A stretch of 13,614 nt of DNA, taken from NCBI GenBank assembly GCA_964654535.1, contig CAZZIZ010000090.1, positions 1-13,614 on the forward strand, written 5' to 3'. The stretch comes from CAZZIZ01 sp964654535 (GTDB lineage: Bacteria; Bacteroidota; Bacteroidia; Chitinophagales; UBA2359). The notes below the pieces were generated by a model. The model was not told the origin of the DNA, did not search any database, and saw nothing but the letters and a program-made list of their open reading frames with translations. Below, piece after piece: positions 1 through 7,166 of the stretch (position 1 is the first letter of the stretch; each line of letters starts with the position of its first letter). The translations under genes and the position numbers were made by a program.

Positions 1-203
1 TAGCACTTAGCTCCTTAGAGCTAGAAGTGCTAAGCGTGAAAGCAGCAGAACAGAGCGAGCCCCGACAGCCCGACCCTTTGTCAAAAGTGCTGAGTGCTTT
101 TCGCGCAGCGAAAGAAGCGCGCGGCTCTTTTGACAAGAAGGGTAGCGCCCAAAACATTAAATAGGTTTAAAAGCAAGACAAAACTTAAACCCTTACACAA
201 ATG
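1..203 (+). repeat. Structured intergenic element, copy A (left part missing)
   Basis: This region has no credible ORF but is rich in inverted repeats. Hairpin H1 (1-32) pairs 1-8 with 25-32 and 9-13 with 18-22, leaving bulge AG at 23-24. A long helix P2 (74-142) pairs 74-78 with 138-142 and 79-87 with 127-135 (bulge AG at 136-137), continues through 89-92 with 122-125, and ends in hairpin H2 (94-99 with 115-120, 100-104 with 108-112, bulge AG at 113-114). The core AGCCCGACCCTTTG (67-80) and the CAAG-AGGG-CGCCC segment (134-150) recur in the element at 13199-13485. A weaker inverted repeat pairs 164-170 with 185-191. ACCCTTACACAAAT (189-202) resembles the right terminal repeat of copy B, so the right end is placed near 203; the left arm would lie outside the window. 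RNA gene or small mobile repeat are both possible. The homology to copy B is clear; the boundaries are inferred. Confidence 0.6.
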
Positions 204-241
204 TCCGTGAAAGGAATTTTTTACTACTTATCTTTAGACCA

Positions 242-943
242 ATGGCCCGAAAAATTATCATCGCAATCGATGGCTATTCGTCTTGCGGAAAAAGTACGCT
301 AGCAAAAGATCTTGCCAAGGAACTCAACTACGTACACATCGATTCTGGAGCGATGTACCGTGCGGTTACTTTGTATTTTTTACGCAACAATATCGAGCTT
401 AACGATATGCCTACCATCACCGACGCGCTGAGCGAAATAAATATTGATCGCCGCTTGGATGAAAACACTTCACTCGTAAATACTTTTTTGAATGACGAAA
501 ACGTAGAGTTAGAAATACGCTCTGCCGATGTTTCCAATAATGTAAGTGAAGTAAGTGCCATAAAAATTGTACGCGAGTATTTGGTAGATCAACAACGAAA
601 AATGGGCGAAGGTCGGGGTATCGTTATGGAAGGTCGAGACATAGGAACGGTCGTTTTTCCCGACGCTGAGTTGAAAATATTTTTGAGCGCCGAACTGGAG
701 AAAAGAGTAGAGCGTAGGTATCTGGAATATCAATTAAAAGGCGTTGAAACTACGGAAGCAGAAGTAAAAGCAAACCTCAGTCATCGTGATCACTTGGATA
801 CGCATAGAGCCGAAAGCCCTTTGTTTAAAGCAGATGACGCCATTTTGTTGGATAACACTATTCTCTCTCGCGCTGACCAACTACGCTTAGTGGCCAACAT
901 GGCGCGCAACTTTATTGGAGCCGATTCAGAGGTGGAAAAATGA
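242..943 (+). CDS. cmk: (d)CMP kinase
   Basis: Cytidylate kinase moves a phosphate from ATP to CMP or dCMP, feeding the CTP and dCTP pools in the cytoplasm. The 233-residue length is normal for the bacterial enzyme. Visible motifs are the P-loop GYSSCGKST (11-19), the substrate-side DSGAMYRA (34-41), GRDIGT (131-136), and the CMP-binding lid region around R182, D183, D186 and R189. The ATG start is fixed by the P-loop lying the usual ten residues in. There is no Shine-Dalgarno sequence; the upstream bases are A/T-rich. Its stop overlaps the ispH start as ATGA, which suggests translational coupling. Pairing of cmk with rpsA is a common bacterial arrangement, and here ispH sits between them. 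No convincing promoter was found between copy A of the structured element and the start. Identification is secure. Confidence 0.97.
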   Translation: MARKIIIAIDGYSSCGKSTLAKDLAKELNYVHIDSGAMYRAVTLYFLRNNIELNDMPTITDALSEINIDRRLDENTSLVNTFLNDENVELEIRSADVSNNVSEVSAIKIVREYLVDQQRKMGEGRGIVMEGRDIGTVVFPDAELKIFLSAELEKRVERRYLEYQLKGVETTEAEVKANLSHRDHLDTHRAESPLFKADDAILLDNTILSRADQLRLVANMARNFIGADSEVEK

Positions 944-2166
944 GAACATTTGACGTCCCTAAATATTTTCGCAGCCGACTTATCTCTTCAGTAAAGGCCT
1001 ATAGAAAAGCACAGGATCCTTTGAAAAAAGATTTCAGTCCAACTGTATTGGACTTTGGCCCAATACAAATTGTGTTGGCTAGACACTTTGGTTTTTGTTT
1101 CGGAGTTGAGAACGCTATTGAAATAGCTTACATCACGCTCAGAGAAAATCGTGACAAGAACGTTTATATGCTGAGTGAAATGATTCACAACCAGGAAGTG
1201 AACAATGATTTGAAGTTGCAAGGACTGAAATTCATTCAGGACACTAAGGGAAACCCTTTGATTCCCTGGTCTGATCTAAAGGCAGAAGACATAGTAATGA
1301 TTCCAGCTTTTGGTACAACGCTGGAAATAGAAAAGAAATTGGAAGAGTTGGGTGTAGAAACTAAGTCCTACGATACGACTTGTCCCTTTGTAGTCAAGGT
1401 TTGGAAAAGCGCCGCTAAATTGGGTTCTAAAGAACACACCGTTGTTATACATGGAAAACCAGAGCACGAAGAAACGCGCGCTACCTTTTCGCATAGCGAC
1501 ACTGCTGCGCCTACTGTAATAGTGCGCAATATGGATGAAGCCGAGTTGTTGACCAGTATTATTCGTGGAGATATTGATACCGATGCCTTCTTTGAAATTT
1601 TTGAAGGGCGCTATTCCGAAGGCTTCGATCCGGAAAAACACTTGGATAAAGTTGGGGTAGTAAACCAAACCACAATGCTAGCCTCAGAAACGCAAGCCAT
1701 TGCTGAGCGATTCAAAGAAACTTATATCGATATGTATGGCGATGACTATCAAGATCATTATGCCGATACGCGAGATACCTTATGCTACGCCACTAATGAC
1801 AATCAAAAGAGTACTTTAGAATTGCTGGAGTCTCAGGCCGATTTAGCCTTGGTTGTTGGTGGTTATAACAGTTCGAATACCAGTCACCTGGTCGAACTAT
1901 GCGAACGGCGAATGCCTACCTATTTTATACTCTCGAGTGAGAATATTAAAGATCAGCATAGTATTCAGCACTTTGATTTGGCCAGCAAGTCTTTACTAAC
2001 TAAAGAGGGATTTTTACCTAGTAAAATGCCTCTGAAGGTAATCCTTACTTCGGGTGCTTCCTGCCCCGATGCCCTGCTCGACGACATCTTGGATAAGCTG
2101 CTTTCTTTCTATCCTGATGCGAAATCGGTCGAAGAAGTGTCTTCGAAATTCCAATTGGCTGATTAA
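940..2166 (+). CDS. ispH: 4-hydroxy-3-methylbut-2-enyl diphosphate reductase, long type
   Basis: IspH (LytB) is the iron-sulfur enzyme that makes IPP and DMAPP from HMBPP in the last step of the MEP pathway. The three cluster cysteines are visible as C53 (FGFCFGVENAI), C148 (DTTCPFVVKVW) and C282 (DTLCYATNDNQ). At 408 residues it is about 90 longer than the E. coli protein. It carries the signatures HGKPEHEET (171-179), VNQTTML (241-247) and GGYNSSNTSHL (about 307-317), which from memory are typical of the long plant and cyanobacterial form also found in Bacteroidota. The extra length is an N-terminal leader of about 40 residues and an insert before the second half. The start overlaps the cmk stop by four bases (ATGA). 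The following gene is rpsA; in some clostridia IspH and S1 are a single fused protein, so this adjacency is an old one. Function is secure. Confidence 0.97.
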   Translation: MRTFDVPKYFRSRLISSVKAYRKAQDPLKKDFSPTVLDFGPIQIVLARHFGFCFGVENAIEIAYITLRENRDKNVYMLSEMIHNQEVNNDLKLQGLKFIQDTKGNPLIPWSDLKAEDIVMIPAFGTTLEIEKKLEELGVETKSYDTTCPFVVKVWKSAAKLGSKEHTVVIHGKPEHEETRATFSHSDTAAPTVIVRNMDEAELLTSIIRGDIDTDAFFEIFEGRYSEGFDPEKHLDKVGVVNQTTMLASETQAIAERFKETYIDMYGDDYQDHYADTRDTLCYATNDNQKSTLELLESQADLALVVGGYNSSNTSHLVELCERRMPTYFILSSENIKDQHSIQHFDLASKSLLTKEGFLPSKMPLKVILTSGASCPDALLDDILDKLLSFYPDAKSVEEVSSKFQLAD

Positions 2167-2190
2167 CAGGGTATTATAGTTCTTTTTGAT

Positions 2191-2222
2191 TTTGTTTTAT
2201 AGTGTTAAAATCAGTACTTTTG
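2191..2222 (+). promoter_or_regulatory. rpsA promoter, Bacteroidota consensus
   Basis: TTTG at 2191-2194 is followed after exactly 20 bases by TACTTTTG at 2215-2222. This matches the known Bacteroidota primary sigma factor consensus (-33 TTTG, -7 TAnnTTTG) at every fixed position. Transcription should start near 2228, giving a leader of about 50 bases. It lies in the 113-base gap after ispH, so rpsA can be made at high level independently of cmk-ispH. Confidence 0.8.
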
Positions 2223-2245
2223 TGCTCCCTTATTTGGGAAGTACT
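2213..2245. promoter_or_regulatory. Inverted repeat over the rpsA -7 element (possible operator)
   Basis: AGTACTT (2213-2219) and AAGTACT (2239-2245) are perfect inverted copies, and TCCC (2226-2229) pairs with GGGA (2236-2239) between them. The left arm covers the -7 box, upstream of the expected transcription start near 2228, so the full stem cannot form in the main transcript. A DNA operator is more likely than an RNA leader structure, though chance is not excluded. Confidence 0.35.
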
Positions 2246-2279
2246 AAACCATATTTTTTAACAATTAAAACAGACAATT

Positions 2280-4840
2280 TTGTCAGAAGAATTAGATCCT
2301 ACAGCGGAAAAAACTCAAGGGGGTGCAAATCCAACTGAGCCTGTTGTAGAAACCACTACAACTGCTGAAGTCACTCAGCAAGTCCTAGAACCACAAGTAA
2401 ACCACGACGATTTCGATTGGGAAGGTTCCAACGAAAGTGCTTCGCCTTACACCGATGCTCAATTCCAAGAGTATGAGAAAATGTACGGTGGCACTTTTAC
2501 AGAAATTACCGACAACGAAATCATCAATGCAAAAGTTGAAGCTTTTACAAAATCAGACGTTGTATTAGACATTGGATTTAAATCCGATGGTCTTATTTCA
2601 CTGTCTGAATTTAGAGATACGCCAGACCTCAAAGTTGGGGATGAAATCGAAGTGTATGTTGTAAGTAAAGAAGATGCTTCCGGTCAACTAGTTTTGTCAC
2701 GTAAGAACGCGAAACTCGTTCGCGCTTGGGACAATATCGTTGACTCACATAAAAATGATAAAATCATCAAAGGAACCGTTGTTAGCAAAACGAAAGGCGG
2801 GCTAATCGTTGATATACAAGGATTAGAGACTTTCTTGCCAGGTTCGCAAATTGATGTAAAACCTATAACAGACTACGATTCTTACGTTGGTAAAACGATG
2901 GAGTACAAAGTTGTTAAGGTTAACGAAACAATTAAAAACGCAGTAGTTTCTCACAAGGCACTTATCGAAAGTGATTTGGAAGCACAGCGAGGCGAGATCA
3001 TGTCCAAAATGGAAAAAGGACAGGTACTCGAAGGAGTTATCAAAAACATCACAGACTTCGGTGCATTCATCGATTTGGGTGGTATCGACGGTCTATTGTA
3101 CATCACGGATATTTCTTGGGGACGTATCAACCACCCAAGCGAAGTGCTTGAGGTTAACCAAAAGCTAAACGTTGTTGTTCTTGACTTCGACGATAACAAA
3201 AAACGAATCTCTTTAGGACACAAACAATTGCAACCACATCCTTGGGATGCTATGCAAGAAGGGCTTAAAGAAGGCGATACTGTAAAAGGAAAAGTTGTAA
3301 ATATTGAGGACTACGGTGCATTCTTAGAGATTTCACCAGGAGTTGAAGGCCTGATTCACGTTTCAGAAGTTTCTTGGTCGAATCAACCAATTAACTCACG
3401 CGAGTTCTTTACACTAGCTCAAGATATGGAAGCGAAAATCGTTACCGTAGACAAGGAAGAACGTAAGATGTCACTCAGTATAAAGCAGCTTTCTGCAGAT
3501 CCGTGGCAAGGAATTGTTTCGAAATACCCAGTTGGGAGTAAGCACTCAGGTAAAGTGAGAAACATTACGCCATACGGTGTGTTTGTAGAAATGGAAGAAG
3601 GTATTGGTGGAATGGTTCACATTTCTGACTTGAGTTGGACGAAGCGTTTCAATCACCCATCAGAATTTACGAGAGTAGACAAGGATCTTGATATTGTAAT
3701 TCTTGAAATCGACGAGGAAGCAAGAAAGCTTTCGATGGGTCATAAACAAATTGAAGAGGATCCGTGGGATACTTTTGAAACCGTATTCCCAGTTGGCTCT
3801 AAGCATCAAGGAACAATTATTAGAAAAGATGATAAAGGTGGAATCGTTTCATTGCCGTATGGTCTTGAAGCATTTGCTCCGAATCGTTTCTTGAAGAAAG
3901 AAGACAATTCTTCAGCGGCACTAGATGAGTCTTTAGAGTTTGTTGTAATTGAGTTTGGAAGAAATGAGAAACGAATAATTGTTTCACATACAAGTACCTT
4001 GAAAAAGGGCGACTTGCCAGTTCCGAGTTCAAACGACGGGCCTAAGAAGAAAGAACAAAAACGTCAGCAAAGTAGCGGTTCAAAATATGCCGCTAAGAAC
4101 AGATTAGAGAAAACAACTTTAGGTGATTTGGATGTGCTTTCACAACTGAAAGCAAAAATGGAAGGTCAAGAAGTACCCGCAACTCCTAAGGCTGAAGCGC
4201 CAAAGGCTGAAGCACCAAAAGTTGAGGAGCCAAAAGCTGAAGAGCCTAAGGCTGAAGCACCAAAAGTTGAGGAGCCAAAAGTTGAGGAGCCAAAAGTTGA
4301 GGAGCCAAAAGTTGAGGAGCCAAAAGCTGAAGAGCCAAAAGTTGNNNNNNNNNNNNNNNNNNNNNNNNNNNNNNNNNNNNNNNNNNNNNNNNNNNNNNNN
4401 NNNNNNNNNNNNNNNNNNNNNNNNNNNNNNNNNNNNNNNNNNNNCCAAAAGTTGAGGAGCCAAAAGTTGAGGAGCCAAAAGCTGAAGAGCCAAAAGTTGT
4501 AGAGAAAGTAGTGGCAGCAAGCGCAGTAACAAAGCTTGCGGACGATGCTACTCGTACTGAGGTGAAGAAGACTGTTGTTAGAAAAATCAAGCAAGATTTA
4601 ACGAAAATCGAAGGCATCGGACCAAAGATAGAAGAGGCTTTGAACAAGGCTAGAATCTACTCTTATAACGATTTGGCGGAGACACCTGCAGATAAGATCA
4701 AAGAGATTTTAGAAGGAGCTGGTTCACACTTTAAGTCGCATGATCCAACAACTTGGCCAAAGCAATCTCAAATGGCTCACGAAGAAAAGTGGGACGACTT
4801 GAAGAAATGGCAAGATGAATTAGACGGCGGTAGAGAATAA
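2280..4840 (+). CDS. rpsA: 30S ribosomal protein S1 with repeat linker and C-terminal HhH-like module (interrupted by assembly gap)
   Basis: S1 binds mRNA on the small ribosomal subunit and supports initiation. Six S1 OB-fold domains are visible at about residues 78-142, 161-226, 247-316, 331-404, 418-491 and 505-571; domains 3-5 carry the classic GAF/GVF and HISDLSW-type motifs. A 77-residue acidic N-terminal extension precedes them. After domain 6 come a lysine-rich stretch (588-612), a PKVEE/PKAEE repeat linker from residue 636, the N gap, and a C-terminal module with LTKIEGIGPKIEEAL. The frame before the gap and the frame after it disagree for 100 bases, so a straight translation gives a false tail and an early stop at 4500-4502. 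The only standard start codon after the in-frame stop at 2259-2261 is TTG at 2280. Only 28 bases separate the stop from ahcY with no terminator, so the two are probably co-transcribed. Function is secure; the exact length is unknown. Confidence 0.93.
4185..4504 (+). repeat. 15-base tandem repeat coding for PKVEE/PKAEE units in rpsA
   Basis: Ten complete 15-base units run from 4185 to 4334 (PKAEA, PKVEE and PKAEE versions), with a partial unit before the gap. Four units follow it from 4445, the last degenerate (PKVVE). Several consecutive units, CCAAAAGTTGAGGAG, are identical at the DNA level, which indicates recent expansion instead of selection on protein alone. The assembly gap lies inside this array, as expected for a repeat longer than the reads could span. 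Confidence 0.92.
4345..4444. other. 100-N assembly gap within rpsA
   Basis: Exactly 100 Ns, the usual placeholder for a scaffold gap of unknown size. The sequence stops one base into a codon (G of GAG) and resumes at a CCA codon. An intact reading frame therefore needs a missing length of 3n+2, and the repeat phase predicts 5+15k bases. The value 100 fits neither. Confidence 0.97.
4445..4840 (+). CDS. rpsA: 3' part of rpsA after the gap: repeat end plus HhH-like C-terminal domain
   Basis: This is the last 131 codons of the S1 gene, listed separately because a gene finder may call it as an independent small ORF starting at GTG 4511. That start is not believable: the frame is open back to the gap and reads as PKVEE repeats matching those before it. 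After a lysine-rich helix comes LTKIEGIGPKIEEALNKA, a helix-hairpin-helix-type signature with the GIGPK turn. The tail follows, with HDPTTWPKQ and a terminal KWQDELDGGRE. From memory, very similar modules end other Bacteroidota ribosomal proteins such as L21 or S2; I could not verify this. HhH folds usually contact nucleic acid without sequence preference, so a role in rRNA or mRNA contact is an inference. Confidence 0.8.
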   Translation, partial: PKVEEPKVEEPKAEEPKVVEKVVAASAVTKLADDATRTEVKKTVVRKIKQDLTKIEGIGPKIEEALNKARIYSYNDLAETPADKIKEILEGAGSHFKSHDPTTWPKQSQMAHEEKWDDLKKWQDELDGGRE

Positions 4841-4868
4841 AAACATTATTAATTATTTAAATAAATAA

Positions 4869-6182
4869 ATGTCAACAATAGATTTAAAACTAACCCATAA
4901 GGTTAAAGACATGTCTTTAGCAGCTTGGGGTCGCAAAGAAATTGTTTTAGCTGAGGCAGAGATGCCAGGCTTAATGTCACTTCGTGAAGAATTCGCTGGT
5001 AAGAAACCATTAGCGGGTGCGCGAATTGCGGGTTGTCTTCACATGACGATTCAAACTGCGGTACTTATTGAGACTTTGGTCGATTTGGGTGCAGAAGTAA
5101 GATGGTCTTCTTGTAACATCTTTTCGACGCAAGATCAAGCTGCAGCTGCAATTGCTGAAGCAGGCGTTCCTGTGTTTGCTTGGAAAGGAATGACCGAAGA
5201 AGAGTTTGATTGGTGTATTGAGCAAACTTTATTCTTCGGTGACGAGGATAAACCGCTGAACATGATTCTTGATGATGGTGGAGATTTAACCAATATGGTT
5301 TTTGATCGTTACCCAGAATTAGCAAAAGGAATTAAAGGTTTGTCTGAAGAGACAACTACTGGTGTTCACCGTTTACATGATCGTATGGAAGCTGGAACAT
5401 TATTAGTACCGGCCATTAATATCAATGACTCGGTAACAAAGTCAAAGTTTGATAACAAATACGGTTGTAAAGAATCTCTAGTAGACGCTATACGTCGCGC
5501 TACTGATGTAATGATGGCTGGAAAAGTTGCTGTTGTTGCTGGTTATGGAGATGTTGGAAAAGGATCTGCAGCCTCACTAAGAGGAGCTGGTGCTAGAGTT
5601 ATTGTAACTGAGATTGATCCTATCTGTGCGCTGCAAGCTGCAATGGACGGTTTTGAAGTTAGAAAAATGGTTGATGCTGTTCCTAGAGCAGACATTGTTG
5701 TAACTGCTACTGGAAATAAGGATATTGTTTCTGGGCAGCACTTCAAACTCATGAAGGACAAAGCGATCGTTTGTAATATCGGGCACTTCGATAATGAAAT
5801 CGATATGGCTTGGTTAATTGAGAACTACGGAAGTACAAAAAATGAAGTTAAGCCTCAAGTTGATATTTACAATGTTGATGGTAATGATGTAATTATTTTG
5901 GCTGAAGGAAGACTTGTGAACCTTGGTTGCGCGACGGGGCACCCATCTTTCGTAATGTCTAACTCATTTACCAATCAGGTTTTGGCTCAGTTGGAACTTT
6001 GGAACAATTCTGATTCTTACGAAAACAAAGTTTACATGTTACCGAAACACCTCGACGAGAAAGTTGCAAGACTACACTTGAAGAAAATAGGTGTTGATTT
6101 AGAAGTAATGACGGACGATCAGGCTAAGTACATTAACATACCGGTAGAAGGCCCTTATAAGCCAGAATACTACCGTTACTAG
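4869..6182 (+). CDS. ahcY: Adenosylhomocysteinase (SAH hydrolase)
   Basis: This NAD-dependent cytoplasmic enzyme splits S-adenosylhomocysteine into adenosine and homocysteine, relieving product inhibition of methyltransferases and feeding the methyl cycle. The 437-residue length is standard. Signature 1 is SCNIFSTQDQAAAAI (81-95). The NAD-binding signature is GKVAVVAGYGDVGKGSA (218-234). Likely active-site residues by comparison with the human enzyme are H58, D136, E161, K191, D195 and C200. The C-terminus KPEYYRY (431-437) is the characteristic end that reaches into the neighbouring subunit's cofactor site. It follows rpsA by 28 bases of A/T-rich sequence with no promoter or terminator seen and is followed by a clear terminator, so it is probably the last gene of the rpsA transcript. 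No oddities; identification is secure. Confidence 0.98.
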   Translation: MSTIDLKLTHKVKDMSLAAWGRKEIVLAEAEMPGLMSLREEFAGKKPLAGARIAGCLHMTIQTAVLIETLVDLGAEVRWSSCNIFSTQDQAAAAIAEAGVPVFAWKGMTEEEFDWCIEQTLFFGDEDKPLNMILDDGGDLTNMVFDRYPELAKGIKGLSEETTTGVHRLHDRMEAGTLLVPAININDSVTKSKFDNKYGCKESLVDAIRRATDVMMAGKVAVVAGYGDVGKGSAASLRGAGARVIVTEIDPICALQAAMDGFEVRKMVDAVPRADIVVTATGNKDIVSGQHFKLMKDKAIVCNIGHFDNEIDMAWLIENYGSTKNEVKPQVDIYNVDGNDVIILAEGRLVNLGCATGHPSFVMSNSFTNQVLAQLELWNNSDSYENKVYMLPKHLDEKVARLHLKKIGVDLEVMTDDQAKYINIPVEGPYKPEYYRY

Positions 6183-6209
6183 TCAGATTTTAAACAGATT
6201 ATATTTAGA

Positions 6210-6240
6210 AAGCAATCCGATTTCGGGTTGCTTTTTTTTT
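6210..6240 (+). terminator. Rho-independent terminator after ahcY
   Basis: AAGCAATCCG (6210-6219) pairs with CGGGTTGCTT (6224-6233) with one G-T wobble and an ATTT loop, followed by an unbroken run of T to 6240. It starts 27 bases after the ahcY stop and should end the rpsA-ahcY transcript. Confidence 0.88.
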
Positions 6241-6258
6241 ATGGCGCGTTTATTCTTG
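6228..6258 (+). promoter_or_regulatory. Candidate pdxJ promoter overlapping the ahcY terminator
   Basis: TTG at 6228-6230 (GTTG at 6227-6230) is followed after 20 bases by TATTCTTG at 6251-6258, one base off the Bacteroidota TAnnTTTG box. The start would fall near 6264, about 14 bases before the pdxJ ATG. The -33 element would lie in the right arm of the terminator stem. It is supported by spacing and by the need for a promoter behind a terminator, but both boxes are imperfect. Confidence 0.4.
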
Positions 6259-6277
6259 CCAAAGCTTATTAAGCTAA

Positions 6278-7018
6278 ATGAAGACTCGCTTAAGCGTAAA
6301 TATTAATAAGGTTGCTTGGTTGCGCAATGCTCGCGGAGGGAATTTGCCTAATCTGTGTCAGGTAGCGCAAGACTGTGAAGCTTTCGGGGCAGACGGAATT
6401 ACCATACACCCTAGGCCCGATGAAAGGCACATTACCAGACAAGACGTTTATGATCTCAAAAAAGTGGTAAGCACTGAATTTAATATTGAGGGCTACCCTT
6501 CACCAGAATTTCTAAAGATAATTTCAGAAATAAGACCAGAACAGGTAACAATAGTGCCTGACGCGCCTGGAGTTTTGACTTCCAACAGCGGCTGGGATGT
6601 TGTTAATAACAAAAGTCTTTTAAAAGACGTCGCGATGCAACTAACTGAGACTGGCTGCCGTCTTTCAGTATTCGTGGAGCCCTCAGAAGAGCAAGTTGAA
6701 GCAGCAAAAGAGATAGGGGCAAGTCGAATTGAATTTTATACGGGTCACTACGCCCGTGGGTATAAGGTAGAAAAGTTAAACGCCATTGAGCCTTATAAGA
6801 AGGCAGCGGATTATGCGCAATCAATTGGTATGGGAATAAATGCTGGACACGATTTAAGCCTGGAGAACCTTGCTTATTTCGATCAAAGCTTGAGTCAATT
6901 AGATGAAGTCTCTATTGGCCATGCTTTGATTTCTGATTCATTGTATTATGGTTTAGAAAACACCATTATGATGTATCAAAAATGCCTGTCTGCGGTTCAG
7001 CAAAATTCCGATACCTGA
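6278..7018 (+). CDS. pdxJ: Pyridoxine 5'-phosphate synthase
   Basis: PdxJ condenses 1-deoxyxylulose 5-phosphate with 3-amino-2-oxopropyl phosphate to form pyridoxine 5'-phosphate, the ring-closing step of the DXP-dependent vitamin B6 route, in the cytoplasm. The 246-residue TIM barrel is of normal size. Motifs in order are VNINKVAWLRNARGG (7-21), IHPRPDERHI (43-52) with catalytic-type H44, R46 and H51, NIEG with E71, VPDAPGVLTSNSGWD (93-107), NAGHDLSLENL with H191, and IGHALISDSLYYGLE. Compared with E. coli, VNIDH is replaced by VNINK and the EKR loop by PDAPG-TSNSGWD; I recognise both changes as normal for Bacteroidota PdxJ. It stands alone between a terminator and a divergent-function operon. 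Both PdxJ and IspH draw on deoxyxylulose 5-phosphate metabolism, but the genes are too far apart here to imply co-regulation. Confidence 0.97.
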   Translation: MKTRLSVNINKVAWLRNARGGNLPNLCQVAQDCEAFGADGITIHPRPDERHITRQDVYDLKKVVSTEFNIEGYPSPEFLKIISEIRPEQVTIVPDAPGVLTSNSGWDVVNNKSLLKDVAMQLTETGCRLSVFVEPSEEQVEAAKEIGASRIEFYTGHYARGYKVEKLNAIEPYKKAADYAQSIGMGINAGHDLSLENLAYFDQSLSQLDEVSIGHALISDSLYYGLENTIMMYQKCLSAVQQNSDT

Positions 7019-7040
7019 TTGAAATTTGGACTTGAGATGC

Positions 7041-7056
7041 CTCATATAGTTATGAG
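7041..7056. repeat. Small inverted repeat between pdxJ and the susC-like gene
   Basis: CTCATA (7041-7046) and TATGAG (7051-7056) are perfect inverted copies with a TAGT loop, 22 bases after the pdxJ stop. There is no following T-run, so it is a poor terminator; it could be a binding site or chance. The rest of the 148-base gap (7019-7166) shows no promoter at the expected spacing: TTTG at 7090-7093 and TATATTCA at 7109-7116 are only 15 bases apart. Confidence 0.25.
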
Positions 7057-7166
7057 CACTTGTTGAATAAGCGTACTGGAAATGAGCGTTTTGACTCGAT
7101 TTTAATGATATATTCACAAAGAATTAGAACTTAATAAAAATACATTCTCTTAATCAAATTTAAACT

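Noticed and set aside
229..241. TATCTTTA just before cmk as a -7 box, which would give a leaderless cmk mRNA
   Set aside because: There is no TTTG or TTG at the needed distance (205-208 reads CCGT), so the match is probably chance.
1276..1668. 130-codon minus-strand ORF inside ispH
   Set aside because: It lies wholly within a gene with intact family motifs, and its product shows no recognisable pattern.
4345..4502. End of S1 as QKLRS-type repeat with a stop at 4500-4502
   Set aside because: This frame is an artifact of counting 100 Ns as real bases. The PKVEE frame continues on the other side of the gap to 4840.
4166..4647. Several overlapping minus-strand ORFs across the rpsA repeat and gap (leucine/phenylalanine-rich repeats)
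   Set aside because: They are the antisense reading of the 15-base tandem repeat and run through the Ns; the + strand frame encodes S1.
7089..7116. TTTTG and TATATTCA as a promoter for the SusC-like gene
   Set aside because: The spacing of 15 bases is too short for the Bacteroidota consensus and the -7 box is poor.
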